A stretch of 11,356 nt of DNA from a candidate division NPL-UPA2 bacterium. Lineage in GTDB: Bacteria > Bacillota > UBA994. The position numbers and the translations under genes are program-made. The notes below the pieces were generated by a model. It was not told the DNA's origin. It made no database searches and saw nothing but the letters and a program-made list of their open reading frames with translations. This document shows, piece by piece, positions 1 to 6,964 of this stretch (the first letter of the stretch is position 1; each line of letters starts with the position of its first letter). The stretch lies in the NCBI GenBank assembly GCA_018725205.1, contig QLUB01000061.1:1-11356 (forward strand), read 5' to 3'.

Positions 1-2404
1 GGATCAGATACGCTTCCTCGTTGGTATAGCGGGGTCCTGCAAAAACCGCGATTTTCTCCCCGCCATAATGGGCCTTGACGGCCTTGGTCTTTTTGACAAT
101 CCAAAGCATCGCCTCCTGCCAGGTGGTCTCCTTCAGCACGCCGTCTTCCCTGACCAGCGGCCTAGTAATCCTTTCGGGGCTGTTATGATAGCCGAAGCCA
201 AAGCGACCCTTTTTGCAAAGCAACCCGTTGTTGGCCGGGCCGTCGGCTGCCGGCAGGACACGGGAAATCGTCTCGCCGACCGTTTCCAGTTCCAGGCTGC
301 AGCCGACACCGCAGTAGCCGCAAACCGAACGGGTGCGGCGCGCTTCCCAGGGTGCCGGCTTGGCAAAGGGCAGGCTTTCCACCAGCGCACCGGTAGGACA
401 GACGGCCACGCACTGCCCGCAAGCCACGCAGGATGTCTGTTCTAGGGGCAGGTCGAGCGAGGGGCTGACATAAGCCTCAAAACCGCGCTTAACCAGACCC
501 AGCGCCTCAGCTCCGATAATTTCCGTGCAGGTACGCACGCAAAGACCGCACAGGATACACTTGCTCGGCTCACGCCGGATCAGGGGATGGCTGACAACTT
601 CCACGGCGCGCCGCTCGCCGATAATTCTCTCAGGCCTGGCCGCGTAAAGGTGGGCAAAGTTGCGCAGCTTGCACTCAAAAGCATCTAGGCAGCCGCACTC
701 TAGGCATCTTTCTCCCTCTTTCGCCCCTTCCTCCGCTGTCAGGCCCTGCTCGATTTCACGGAAGCTCTGCACACGCACGGCAGGCGACAGCACCGGCATC
801 TCAATTTTTGGCTGAGGCGGCACCTCCCTGAAATCTTCAGCCGTCAGCTCCTTCTCCTCCAGGTTATAGGCCGTCTGGTAAGGTGCCTCCGCACCGGTTC
901 TCAGGTAGCGGTCAATTACTTCTGCGGCACGCTTTCCGGCACCGATAGCCTCAATGGCGATACCGGGCCCGGTAACCGCATCCCCTCCGGCAAAAACACC
1001 GGGAGAGCTGGTGGCAAAAGTAGTATCCCGCACCTGCAACGTGCTGTGGCGGTTCATGGCAATCTCATCCCTGGCCACAGCCGCCGCGTCCACATCCTGC
1101 CCGATGGCGGCAATCACGGTATCAGCCTCCAGGTCGAAAAAGGCCCCAGGGATGGGAACAGGGCGGCGCCGGCCGGAGGCATCGGCTTCCCCAAGTTCCA
1201 TCCGCTGGCAGGTCATAATCAGCACGCTGCCGTTTCTTTCAATTTTAACCGGCGCGGTCAGCAGGTGGAGCTTCACCCCTTCCTCTTCGCCCTCTTCAAC
1301 TTCTATGCTTTGCGCCGGCATTTGCTCCCGCTCACGCCGGTAAACAACCATCACCTGCGATGCGCCGAGCCTGCACGCTGTTCTGGCCGCATCCATGGCT
1401 GTATTGCCGCCGCCTATCACGGCAACCCGAGCCCCAAGACTGACCGGAGTGTTTTGCATCACGGCCCGCAGGAACTCAGCCCCGCCGATCACCCCCGGCA
1501 GGTCTTCGCCCGGCACCCCCATGCGCTTGCTGTTTTGAGCCCCGATAGCCAGATAAACCGCGTCATAACCGCTCTTAAACAAATAGCCAACCGTAAAGTC
1601 CTCGCCAAACTGCAGGTTTACCCGGGCAGTTACGCCGAGGTCCAGCACCTGGCGGATTTCAGCGTCCAGAACACTCTTGGGCAGACGGTACTCCGGGATG
1701 CCGTAGCGCAACATCCCGCCCAGCTCCGGTAACGATTCAAATATTATCACCTCATGGCCGCGGCGGCGCAGGAAATAAGCCGCGGTAAGACCGGCCGGTC
1801 CGGAGCCGATAACCGCAACTTTCTTCCCGGTAGCTTCTGCCACCTCCGGCACATAAGGCCGGTCAGAAGCCAAGTCAAGGTCGGCGACCAGCCTTTTCAG
1901 GTAGCGGATGGACACCGCCCCCTCTTTTAACTGCCGCCGGCAGTTTTGCTCGCAGGGAGCGGGGCAGACCCGGCCGATGGAAGCCGGCAGCGGCATAAAC
2001 TCTTTGACCAGCTGCACCGCCTCCCGGTAGCGGCCGTTGGCAATCAGGCCCACATATCCCTGCGCATCGCAGTTGGCAGGACAGGCCAGTACGCACGGCG
2101 CACGGCAGTCTCCGCGATGGTCGGAAAGAATCAGCTCCAGCGCCGTTTTACGCGCTTTTCTGATTTTCTCGTTATCAGTGCAGACGACCATCCCTTCGCT
2201 GATTTTGGTGGCACAAGCCCGCAGCAGCTTTGGCATCCCGGCCACCTCCACCAGACAGAGACCACAGGAGGCGTAAATTTCCAATTCCCCGCTGTGGCAC
2301 AGCGTGGGGATAAATATATTGTTCTCCCCAGCCACGTCAAGTATGGTCTGACCGCCTTCGCCCGTCAACTCCCAGCCGTCTATATTTACCTTACACTTGC
2401 TCAT
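1..2404 (-). CDS. fdhA: Formate dehydrogenase-type molybdopterin oxidoreductase fused to a GltD/NfnB-like FAD-NAD(P) module (3' end cut by window)
   Basis: The frame is open from ATG at 2404 to the window edge, giving 801 residues. In order it shows: a NuoG-type [2Fe-2S] ferredoxin (Cys36, 47, 50, 64); a NuoG-like SDHxxxC stretch (His96) that merges into the GltD-type cysteine pattern (Cys100, 104, 108, 112); a GltD/NfnB-like oxidoreductase with FAD motif GSGPAG at about 200, pyridine-nucleotide motif GGGNTAMDAA at about 331 followed by VYRRE, and GVFAGGDAVTG; two [4Fe-4S] motifs starting at Cys616 and Cys659; and the first [4Fe-4S] segment of a molybdopterin oxidoreductase (Cys695, 698, 702, 730). 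A GGGAGG site lies 11 bases before the ATG and 30 bases separate it from the gene upstream. In related proteins the last domain oxidises formate or reduces CO2. I infer that electrons are passed to NAD(P) and perhaps ferredoxin. The catalytic Sec/Cys is outside the window, so formate as substrate is likely but unproven. Confidence 0.85.
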   Translation of the reverse strand, partial: MSKCKVNIDGWELTGEGGQTILDVAGENNIFIPTLCHSGELEIYASCGLCLVEVAGMPKLLRACATKISEGMVVCTDNEKIRKARKTALELILSDHRGDCRAPCVLACPANCDAQGYVGLIANGRYREAVQLVKEFMPLPASIGRVCPAPCEQNCRRQLKEGAVSIRYLKRLVADLDLASDRPYVPEVAEATGKKVAVIGSGPAGLTAAYFLRRRGHEVIIFESLPELGGMLRYGIPEYRLPKSVLDAEIRQVLDLGVTARVNLQFGEDFTVGYLFKSGYDAVYLAIGAQNSKRMGVPGEDLPGVIGGAEFLRAVMQNTPVSLGARVAVIGGGNTAMDAARTACRLGASQVMVVYRREREQMPAQSIEVEEGEEEGVKLHLLTAPVKIERNGSVLIMTCQRMELGEADASGRRRPVPIPGAFFDLEADTVIAAIGQDVDAAAVARDEIAMNRHSTLQVRDTTFATSSPGVFAGGDAVTGPGIAIEAIGAGKRAAEVIDRYLRTGAEAPYQTAYNLEEKELTAEDFREVPPQPKIEMPVLSPAVRVQSFREIEQGLTAEEGAKEGERCLECGCLDAFECKLRNFAHLYAARPERIIGERRAVEVVSHPLIRREPSKCILCGLCVRTCTEIIGAEALGLVKRGFEAYVSPSLDLPLEQTSCVACGQCVAVCPTGALVESLPFAKPAPWEARRTRSVCGYCGVGCSLELETVGETISRVLPAADGPANNGLLCKKGRFGFGYHNSPERITRPLVREDGVLKETTWQEAMLWIVKKTKAVKAHYGGEKIAVFAGPRYTNEEAYLI

Positions 2405-2434
2405 AAGGCTCACTCCCTCCCAAAAATCGTTCGC

Positions 2435-4198
2435 CTAATCAACCAGGACTGCATTAAACTTGCAGGCGTCAAAACAGTTGCCGCAGCGCACGCATAACTC
2501 CTGGCTGATGGTGTGCGCCTCTTTTTTCTCACCGCTAATCGCCGCCGTCGGGCAGCGCCTGGAACAAAGTCCGCAACCGATGCAGGCCGCGGCGTCAATT
2601 GTGTAGGCAAGCAATTCACGGCATACTTTAGCCGGGCATTTTCGTTCCCGGAGGTGAGTTTCGTATTCCTCCCGGAAATATTTTAAGGTGGTCAGCACCG
2701 GGTTGGGAGCCGTCTGGCCTAGGCCGCACAAAGAGCCTTCTTTGACTTCGAGCGCCAGTTCCTGCAGCAGGTCCAACTCCTCCGGCGCCGCTTTGCCCTC
2801 CGTAATACGAACTAGGATTTCCAGCATCCGCTTGGTGCCTATGCGGCAGTGCGCGCATTTGCCGCATGACTCGTTCTGGGCAAAATTCAGAAAAAACCTG
2901 GCTATATCAACCATACAGGTAGTCTCATCCATGACAATCATCCCGCCGGAGCCTACGATAGCCCCCGTTTTCACTATAGACTCATAGTCCACCGGCGTAT
3001 CCAGCAGGCTCTCGGGCACACATCCACCGGAAGGGCCCCCCAGTTGGATGCCTTTAAATTTTTTGCCTGCGGGAATGCCGCCGCCGACCTCATAAACAAT
3101 TTCCCGCAGAGTGATGCCCATGGGCACTTCAATTAAACCGCCGCGGATGATTTTGCCCGCCAGGGCAAACACCTTCGTCCCGCTGCTCATTTCCGTGCCG
3201 TAAGCCTTGAATTTGTCTCCTCCGTTTAAGATAATCCACGGGACGTTGGCAAAGGTTTCCACGTTATTGATACAGGTCGGCTTTTTCCAGAGGCCCTGCT
3301 CGGCCGGGAACGGCGGCTTCAGCCTTGGCATGCCCCTCTCTCCTTCCAGGGAAGCCAGCAGCGCGGTTTCCTCACCGCAGACAAAAGCCCCGGCACCTTT
3401 TTTGATTTTAACAATAAAGCTAAATTCTGTGCCCAGAATATTTTCACCGAGGTACCCGGCCTGCAAAGCGGCCTGGATGGCCTTTTCTAGGCGCATAATG
3501 GCCAGCGGATACTCCGCCCTGACATAGACATAACCGGCAGAGGCGCCGATGGCGTAGGCGGCCAGCAGCATCCCCTCCAGCACCGCGTGCGGGTCTCCTT
3601 CGATAATGCTGCGATCCATAAAAGCCCCGGGGTCTCCCTCGTCCGCGTTGCAGACGAGGTACTTCGGCTGTCCCTTGGCCGCACGGGTAAAACGCCACTT
3701 CAGCCCGGTCAGGAATCCGGCGCCCCCGCGGCCGCGCAAGCCCGACGCCAGCAGCTGTTCAATCACCTTTTCGGGACTCATCTCCCGCAGCGCTTTCCGC
3801 AGAGCCTCGTACCCGCCTTTACGCCGGTAATCGGCAATAGACTCCGGGTCAATGTCGCCGCAGTTGCGCAGCGCCACCCTGACCTGCTTGCTGAAAACGT
3901 TCTCCTTCTCGCGGGAAATCAACAGCCCGTCCTGCGGCTCATTTTTTAATAAATGCTCCTCCACGATGAGGGCTGCTTTCTCCTCCGTTACTGCTCCATA
4001 GTAAAAAGTTTCCCCGGCCGGCAAGTGTACCTCCACAAGCGGCTCGATGTAGCACATGCCAATACAACCGGTTTGTCGGAGCTCCACGTCCAAACCGTGT
4101 TTCGCAATTTCCTTTTCCAGCGCCGCATACGTTTTCCGGCCTCCCGCGGCGATGCCGCAGGTGCTCAGGCCTACTTTAACCACAGTCTTTTCCTGCAA
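2435..4198 (-). CDS. NuoF/HydB-like FMN- and NAD-binding iron-sulfur subunit (HylB-like)
   Basis: This 587-residue flavoprotein probably exchanges electrons between NAD(H) and the iron-sulfur chain of the formate dehydrogenase complex. The N-terminal thioredoxin-like ferredoxin domain has Cys14, 45 and 49. The central NuoF domain has the glycine-rich GRGGAGF and the NADEGDPGAF FMN/NAD motifs. An SLBB-type region and the NuoF [4Fe-4S] site follow (Cys445, 448, 451 and 491). The C terminus carries two extra [4Fe-4S] motifs starting at Cys539 and Cys569. This is the layout of HydB/HndC/HylB-type subunits rather than of plain complex I NuoF. The start is TTG, one base after the TAG of the upstream gene, with an AAGGAGGTG site inside that gene's last codons, so translation is probably coupled. 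No membrane segments are seen, and a cytoplasmic complex is inferred. The exact partner and cofactor preference are inferred from neighbours. Confidence 0.92.
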   Translation of the reverse strand: MQEKTVVKVGLSTCGIAAGGRKTYAALEKEIAKHGLDVELRQTGCIGMCYIEPLVEVHLPAGETFYYGAVTEEKAALIVEEHLLKNEPQDGLLISREKENVFSKQVRVALRNCGDIDPESIADYRRKGGYEALRKALREMSPEKVIEQLLASGLRGRGGAGFLTGLKWRFTRAAKGQPKYLVCNADEGDPGAFMDRSIIEGDPHAVLEGMLLAAYAIGASAGYVYVRAEYPLAIMRLEKAIQAALQAGYLGENILGTEFSFIVKIKKGAGAFVCGEETALLASLEGERGMPRLKPPFPAEQGLWKKPTCINNVETFANVPWIILNGGDKFKAYGTEMSSGTKVFALAGKIIRGGLIEVPMGITLREIVYEVGGGIPAGKKFKGIQLGGPSGGCVPESLLDTPVDYESIVKTGAIVGSGGMIVMDETTCMVDIARFFLNFAQNESCGKCAHCRIGTKRMLEILVRITEGKAAPEELDLLQELALEVKEGSLCGLGQTAPNPVLTTLKYFREEYETHLRERKCPAKVCRELLAYTIDAAACIGCGLCSRRCPTAAISGEKKEAHTISQELCVRCGNCFDACKFNAVLVD

Positions 4199-4199
4199 C

Positions 4200-4742
4200 C
4201 TACTGCACCTCCTTTGCGGCCTGCACTCCCTGGGAGTGCTGCTCCTTTTCCCGCAGCTGCCCGATCAGCTGGCGCACCCGTGCAGGTGTCATATTGGCGT
4301 GCGCCTCACCGTCGACAACGACTACCGGAGCCAGGCTGCAGCAGCCGACGCAGGCCACCCTTTCCATGGTAAACAGCCCGTCCCCCGTGGTTTCTCCCCC
4401 CGCGATGTTCAGTTCCTCACTAATGGCACGCGTCAGGGCCTTGGCGCCGTTAACATGGCAGGCGGTCCCCTCGCAAACCATTAAATTATATTTGCCGATT
4501 GGCGCAAGCCGGAACTGGGCGTAAAAAGTGACAATTCCATAGATTTTTGCCGGTGAAACATGCAGCTTTTCAGCCAAATAGGCAATCGATTGCTTCGGGA
4601 TGTAGCCGAGCAGTTCCTGCACATCCTGCAGGATGGTAATAATGACTGCCGCCTCTCCTTTGTATCTGGCGATCACCTCATCCAGTTGCGCATACGGGAT
4701 GTCCTTTTCTTCCGCTGCCTGACAGGCACACCCTGATGTCAT
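4200..4742 (-). CDS. NuoE/HydC-like [2Fe-2S] subunit (HylC-like)
   Basis: This is a 180-residue thioredoxin-fold ferredoxin of the 24-kDa complex I subunit family, the usual partner of NuoF/HydB-like proteins. Counting from ATG 4742, the four cluster ligands are visible as C-x4-C at 90/95 (MVCEGTACH) and C-x3-C at 131/135 (ACVGCCS). The helical N-terminal half includes the typical LLGYIPKQ and YGIVTFYAQF stretches. The length is near normal for the family. A GTG at 4751 is an in-frame alternative start, but the AAGGAG site would be only two bases from it and about 11 from the ATG, so ATG 4742 is preferred. It is the first gene of the formate dehydrogenase operon and lies 23 bases after the tyrS stop codon with no visible promoter or terminator between. 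An unusual CxC sits near the N terminus. Confidence 0.9.
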   Translation of the reverse strand: MTSGCACQAAEEKDIPYAQLDEVIARYKGEAAVIITILQDVQELLGYIPKQSIAYLAEKLHVSPAKIYGIVTFYAQFRLAPIGKYNLMVCEGTACHVNGAKALTRAISEELNIAGGETTGDGLFTMERVACVGCCSLAPVVVVDGEAHANMTPARVRQLIGQLREKEQHSQGVQAAKEVQ

Positions 4743-4765
4743 TCGAACCACCTCTCCTTATCACC

Positions 4766-6001
4766 CTAGTCTTGCACACAAATGTGGGTGTACTGCTTCT
4801 TCCCCCGGCGAACTACAATTACGCCGCCGCGTACGCTCTCTATGCCTACCTTCTGCTCCGGCGAGTCAACGCGGATTTCGTTAATGTAGAGGCCGCCGCC
4901 TTGAATAAGTCGCTTGACTTCACCTTTACTTGGCAGAATACCACAGAGGACAAGCAAGTCGACTACCGAGAGCCCGGTTACGAGCAGTGCGTGCTCCACC
5001 ACCACAGTGGGCACACCTTCGGTACTTTCACCGCCGCTAAAAAGCGCGCGCGCCGCTTGCTGCGCCTCTTCTGCGGCAACCTCGCCGTGCACTAGGCGCG
5101 TCACTTCCCAAGCGAGTACTTCTTTGGCGGCGTTAAGGTCGCGGCCTTCCAGTGCGCCTAGCCTGTCGACTTCTCCCATGGGGAGAAAAGTAAACAGGGC
5201 GAGATACTTCTTGACGTCAGCATCATGTGAGTTGCGCCAGTACTGGTAGAAGTCGTAGGGAGTGGTGCGGGCGGGGTCAAGCCATACCGCGCCGGCCTCG
5301 GTCTTCCCCATTTTGCTGCCACTAGATGTGGTCACCAGCGGCCAAGTAACGCCATAGGCTTCGACTTGCTCCACACGGCGGATAAGGTCGGCCCCGGCAA
5401 GGATATTTGACCACTGGTCGTCTCCTCCCATCTGCAGGCGACAGCCGTAGTGGCGATACAAGTGCAGGAAGTCATAGGCCTGAAGGAGCATGTAGTTAAA
5501 CTCAATGAAGCTGAGCCCCTTCTCCAACCGCCCCTTGTAACATTCGGCAGTTAACATGCGGTTGACGGAAAAATGTGCGCCGACTTCACGCAAAAAGTCT
5601 ATGTAGTTCTGTTCGCGCAGCCAGTCGGCGTTATTTAGCACCAGTGCGTTATGCGTGATGGCACTAAACAAGCGCTTAACTTGAGCACTGATGCCATGCG
5701 TGTGTGTTTCAATCTGCTGTACCGACATAATGTGACGCATCTCGGTTTTGAAGCTCGGGTCCCCAATCATGGCGGTGCCGCCGCCCAAAAGAACAACAGG
5801 GCGGTGCCCGGCACGTGCTAAGTGCGCTAAAGCCATAAGCGAGACAAAGTGCCCGACATGTAAGCTGTCAGCCGTGGGGTCGATTCCGACGTAGACCGTT
5901 GCCTTCTCGTTGGCCAGTAAACTCCGCAGCGGCTCGTCATGCGTAGTTTGTTTAACGAATCCTCGCTCTCGCAGTATGTCTAGCGCGTTAGACACCGCCA
6001 T
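4766..6001 (-). CDS. tyrS: Tyrosyl-tRNA synthetase
   Basis: This class I aminoacyl-tRNA synthetase charges tRNA-Tyr with tyrosine in the cytoplasm. The 411-residue product has the HIGH-type signature HVGH at 48-51, the KMSKS-type loop KMGKT at 230-234 (the KFGKT-like form of bacterial TyrRS), the QMGGDDQWSNI segment that contributes to the tyrosine and ATP pocket, and a C-terminal S4 RNA-binding domain from about residue 345 with the typical KGEVKRLI and GGLYIN. The length is typical. Three starts fit the AAGGAGG site: GTG 6004 (too close), ATG 6001 (chosen) and GTG 5995 (better spacing). A sigma-A-like promoter lies directly upstream. No T-box leader fits in the short upstream space, although T-box control is common for this gene in Bacillota. 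The gene is followed by the formate dehydrogenase operon on the same strand with no terminator. Confidence 0.97.
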   Translation of the reverse strand: MAVSNALDILRERGFVKQTTHDEPLRSLLANEKATVYVGIDPTADSLHVGHFVSLMALAHLARAGHRPVVLLGGGTAMIGDPSFKTEMRHIMSVQQIETHTHGISAQVKRLFSAITHNALVLNNADWLREQNYIDFLREVGAHFSVNRMLTAECYKGRLEKGLSFIEFNYMLLQAYDFLHLYRHYGCRLQMGGDDQWSNILAGADLIRRVEQVEAYGVTWPLVTTSSGSKMGKTEAGAVWLDPARTTPYDFYQYWRNSHDADVKKYLALFTFLPMGEVDRLGALEGRDLNAAKEVLAWEVTRLVHGEVAAEEAQQAARALFSGGESTEGVPTVVVEHALLVTGLSVVDLLVLCGILPSKGEVKRLIQGGGLYINEIRVDSPEQKVGIESVRGGVIVVRRGKKQYTHICVQD

Positions 6002-6023
6002 CACTCCTCCTTAAATTTGCCCT

Positions 6024-6052
6024 ATAGTAACACAGCGCCTGAGAGAGGGCAA
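6024..6052 (-). promoter_or_regulatory. Sigma-A-like promoter of tyrS
   Basis: Read on the minus strand there is a TTGCCC -35 (6052-6047), a 17-base spacer and a TACTAT -10 (6029-6024), placing the transcript start about 10 bases before the tyrS ribosome site. The -35 hexamer is one arm of a perfect 7-base inverted repeat, TTGCCCT (6017-6023) with AGGGCAA (6046-6052), which could be a regulator site. No experiment supports this; it is read from the consensus match. Confidence 0.6.
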
Positions 6053-6088
6053 CAAAAGTGGGGCAAGCTAAAACAGGAGGTGAACAAG

Positions 6089-6265
6089 ATGAGATTGCGG
6101 GCGAAGATGAATCGCATGACGACGGGCTTGATTGTGGCGGGCCTAGATGCGACGGTGGCGGGTGCGGCACTGTTTATGAAAAAAGGCCCCATACGGGACG
6201 GTGCAGTCGGCTTCGGGCTGGCGCATCTAGTTCTTGGAGCGTTAGACGCAGTGGCGCGAGACTGA
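6089..6265 (+). CDS. Small hydrophobic protein, 58 residues, unknown function
   Basis: I do not recognise this gene. A strong CAGGAGGTG ribosome site sits about 6 bases before ATG 6089, and a G-rich hairpin terminator starts 7 bases after the TGA, so it reads as a complete small unit. The basic N terminus (MRLRAKMNR) is followed by a glycine/alanine-rich hydrophobic segment (about residues 11-30), a short charged hinge (KKGPIRD) and a second hydrophobic segment (about 38-54) ending in RD. This looks like a small two-helix membrane protein with a positive-inside start and glycine-zipper spacing. An Asp lies inside each hydrophobic stretch, which is unusual. It is divergent from tyrS, and no clear plus-strand -10 was found between the two genes. 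The start and existence rest on the ribosome site and the terminator. Confidence 0.7.
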   Translation: MRLRAKMNRMTTGLIVAGLDATVAGAALFMKKGPIRDGAVGFGLAHLVLGALDAVARD

Positions 6266-6271
6266 GATTGT

Positions 6272-6302
6272 GGCCCCCTCGGTTCGGGGGGGGGGGCCTT
6301 TT
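6272..6302 (+). terminator. Rho-independent terminator after the 58-residue gene
   Basis: The GGCCCCC arm (6272-6278) pairs with GGGGGCC (6292-6298) and is followed by TTTT. The right arm is part of a run of 11 G (6286-6296), so several pairings in different registers are possible. The T tract is short, so efficiency is uncertain. Confidence 0.65.
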
Positions 6303-6323
6303 ACTAGCGCCTAAACGCGGGTA

Positions 6324-6332
6324 TGGTATAAT
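6324..6332 (+). promoter_or_regulatory. Extended -10 promoter of the guanylate-kinase-like gene
   Basis: A perfect TATAAT (6327-6332) is preceded by TGG, giving the extended -10 form TGnTATAAT. It lies 28 bases before ATG 6361. No good -35 hexamer is seen at the expected distance, which fits an extended -10 promoter. Confidence 0.65.
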
Positions 6333-6360
6333 GGCTCAACTGAGTGCGGGGGGACGAGCA

Positions 6361-6963
6361 ATGCAAGAGCCGATTCTATTTGTGGTTACGGGACCGTCAG
6401 GTTCGGGCAAGGGTACGATTATGCGGGCTATTGTAAAACAATACACAAATATAGTTAAAATTGCTACATACACAACGCGTCCGCCGCGCGCTAACGAGGA
6501 GCACGGTTTTGACTATAACTTTATCTCACAGGCATGCTTTTTGAAAAAGGTTAGTGCAGGCGAGATTGCGGAGTGGGAACAGGTCTATCAGGATCACTAC
6601 TATGGTTCCCCGAGCTTCAACCCTGATACCGGGCCAGACCGCCTAATGGAGCTAGATTACAAGGGCATGTTTAAGTATAAGGCCCTAGCGAAACGCTTGG
6701 TGAGCATATTTGTTGCGCCGCCTTCATTAGAGGAGATGGTGGAGCGTATAGAGAAGCGTAGCACTGAAGCTAACCTAGCTAATCGCATTAACAACGCCAT
6801 AGATCAAATGCGTTACGCACAGCACTATGACTACATCATCATAAATGCACAAATGGACGAGGCGTGCGCAGAAGCTGTGGCCATTGTGGGTGCCGAGCGT
6901 GCGCGGCGCGACCACAGGCAGAGAATGGCAGCTCTCGATGCTCTGTGCCGAACGCGGGAGTGA
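6361..6963 (+). CDS. gmk: Guanylate kinase (divergent, stand-alone copy)
   Basis: This gene encodes a 200-residue P-loop nucleotide kinase that probably converts GMP to GDP using ATP. Visible motifs are the Walker A loop GPSGSGKGT at 11-19, the GMP-binding TTRPPR at 38-43 with Tyr52, the AEWEQV...YYGSP segment (Glu71, Tyr81, Ser83), the ELD motif (Asp99), FVAPPS, and the lid region KRSTEANLANRI with conserved Arg. The stretch between YYGS and Asp99 is a few residues shorter than I expect for the family, and the lid sequence is divergent. The start follows a GGGGGGA purine stretch and an extended -10 promoter. In many Bacillota gmk sits in a cluster with remA and rpoZ; here it is alone, so it may be a second copy or a relocated single copy. 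Its stop lies one base from the convergent HD-GYP gene. Confidence 0.85.
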   Translation: MQEPILFVVTGPSGSGKGTIMRAIVKQYTNIVKIATYTTRPPRANEEHGFDYNFISQACFLKKVSAGEIAEWEQVYQDHYYGSPSFNPDTGPDRLMELDYKGMFKYKALAKRLVSIFVAPPSLEEMVERIEKRSTEANLANRINNAIDQMRYAQHYDYIIINAQMDEACAEAVAIVGAERARRDHRQRMAALDALCRTRE

Positions 6964-6964
6964 T

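Noticed and set aside
1046..1732. A 228-codon plus-strand open frame
   Set aside because: It lies antisense to the well-supported GltD-like domain, has no recognisable motif or ribosome site, and reads like a GC-rich shadow frame.
1946..2497. A 183-codon plus-strand open frame across the start of the fusion gene
   Set aside because: It overlaps two real minus-strand genes and their intergenic ribosome site; its product has no domain pattern.
6005..6088. T-box leader for tyrS
   Set aside because: The space before the divergent small gene is too short for a T-box and no terminator/antiterminator pair is seen.
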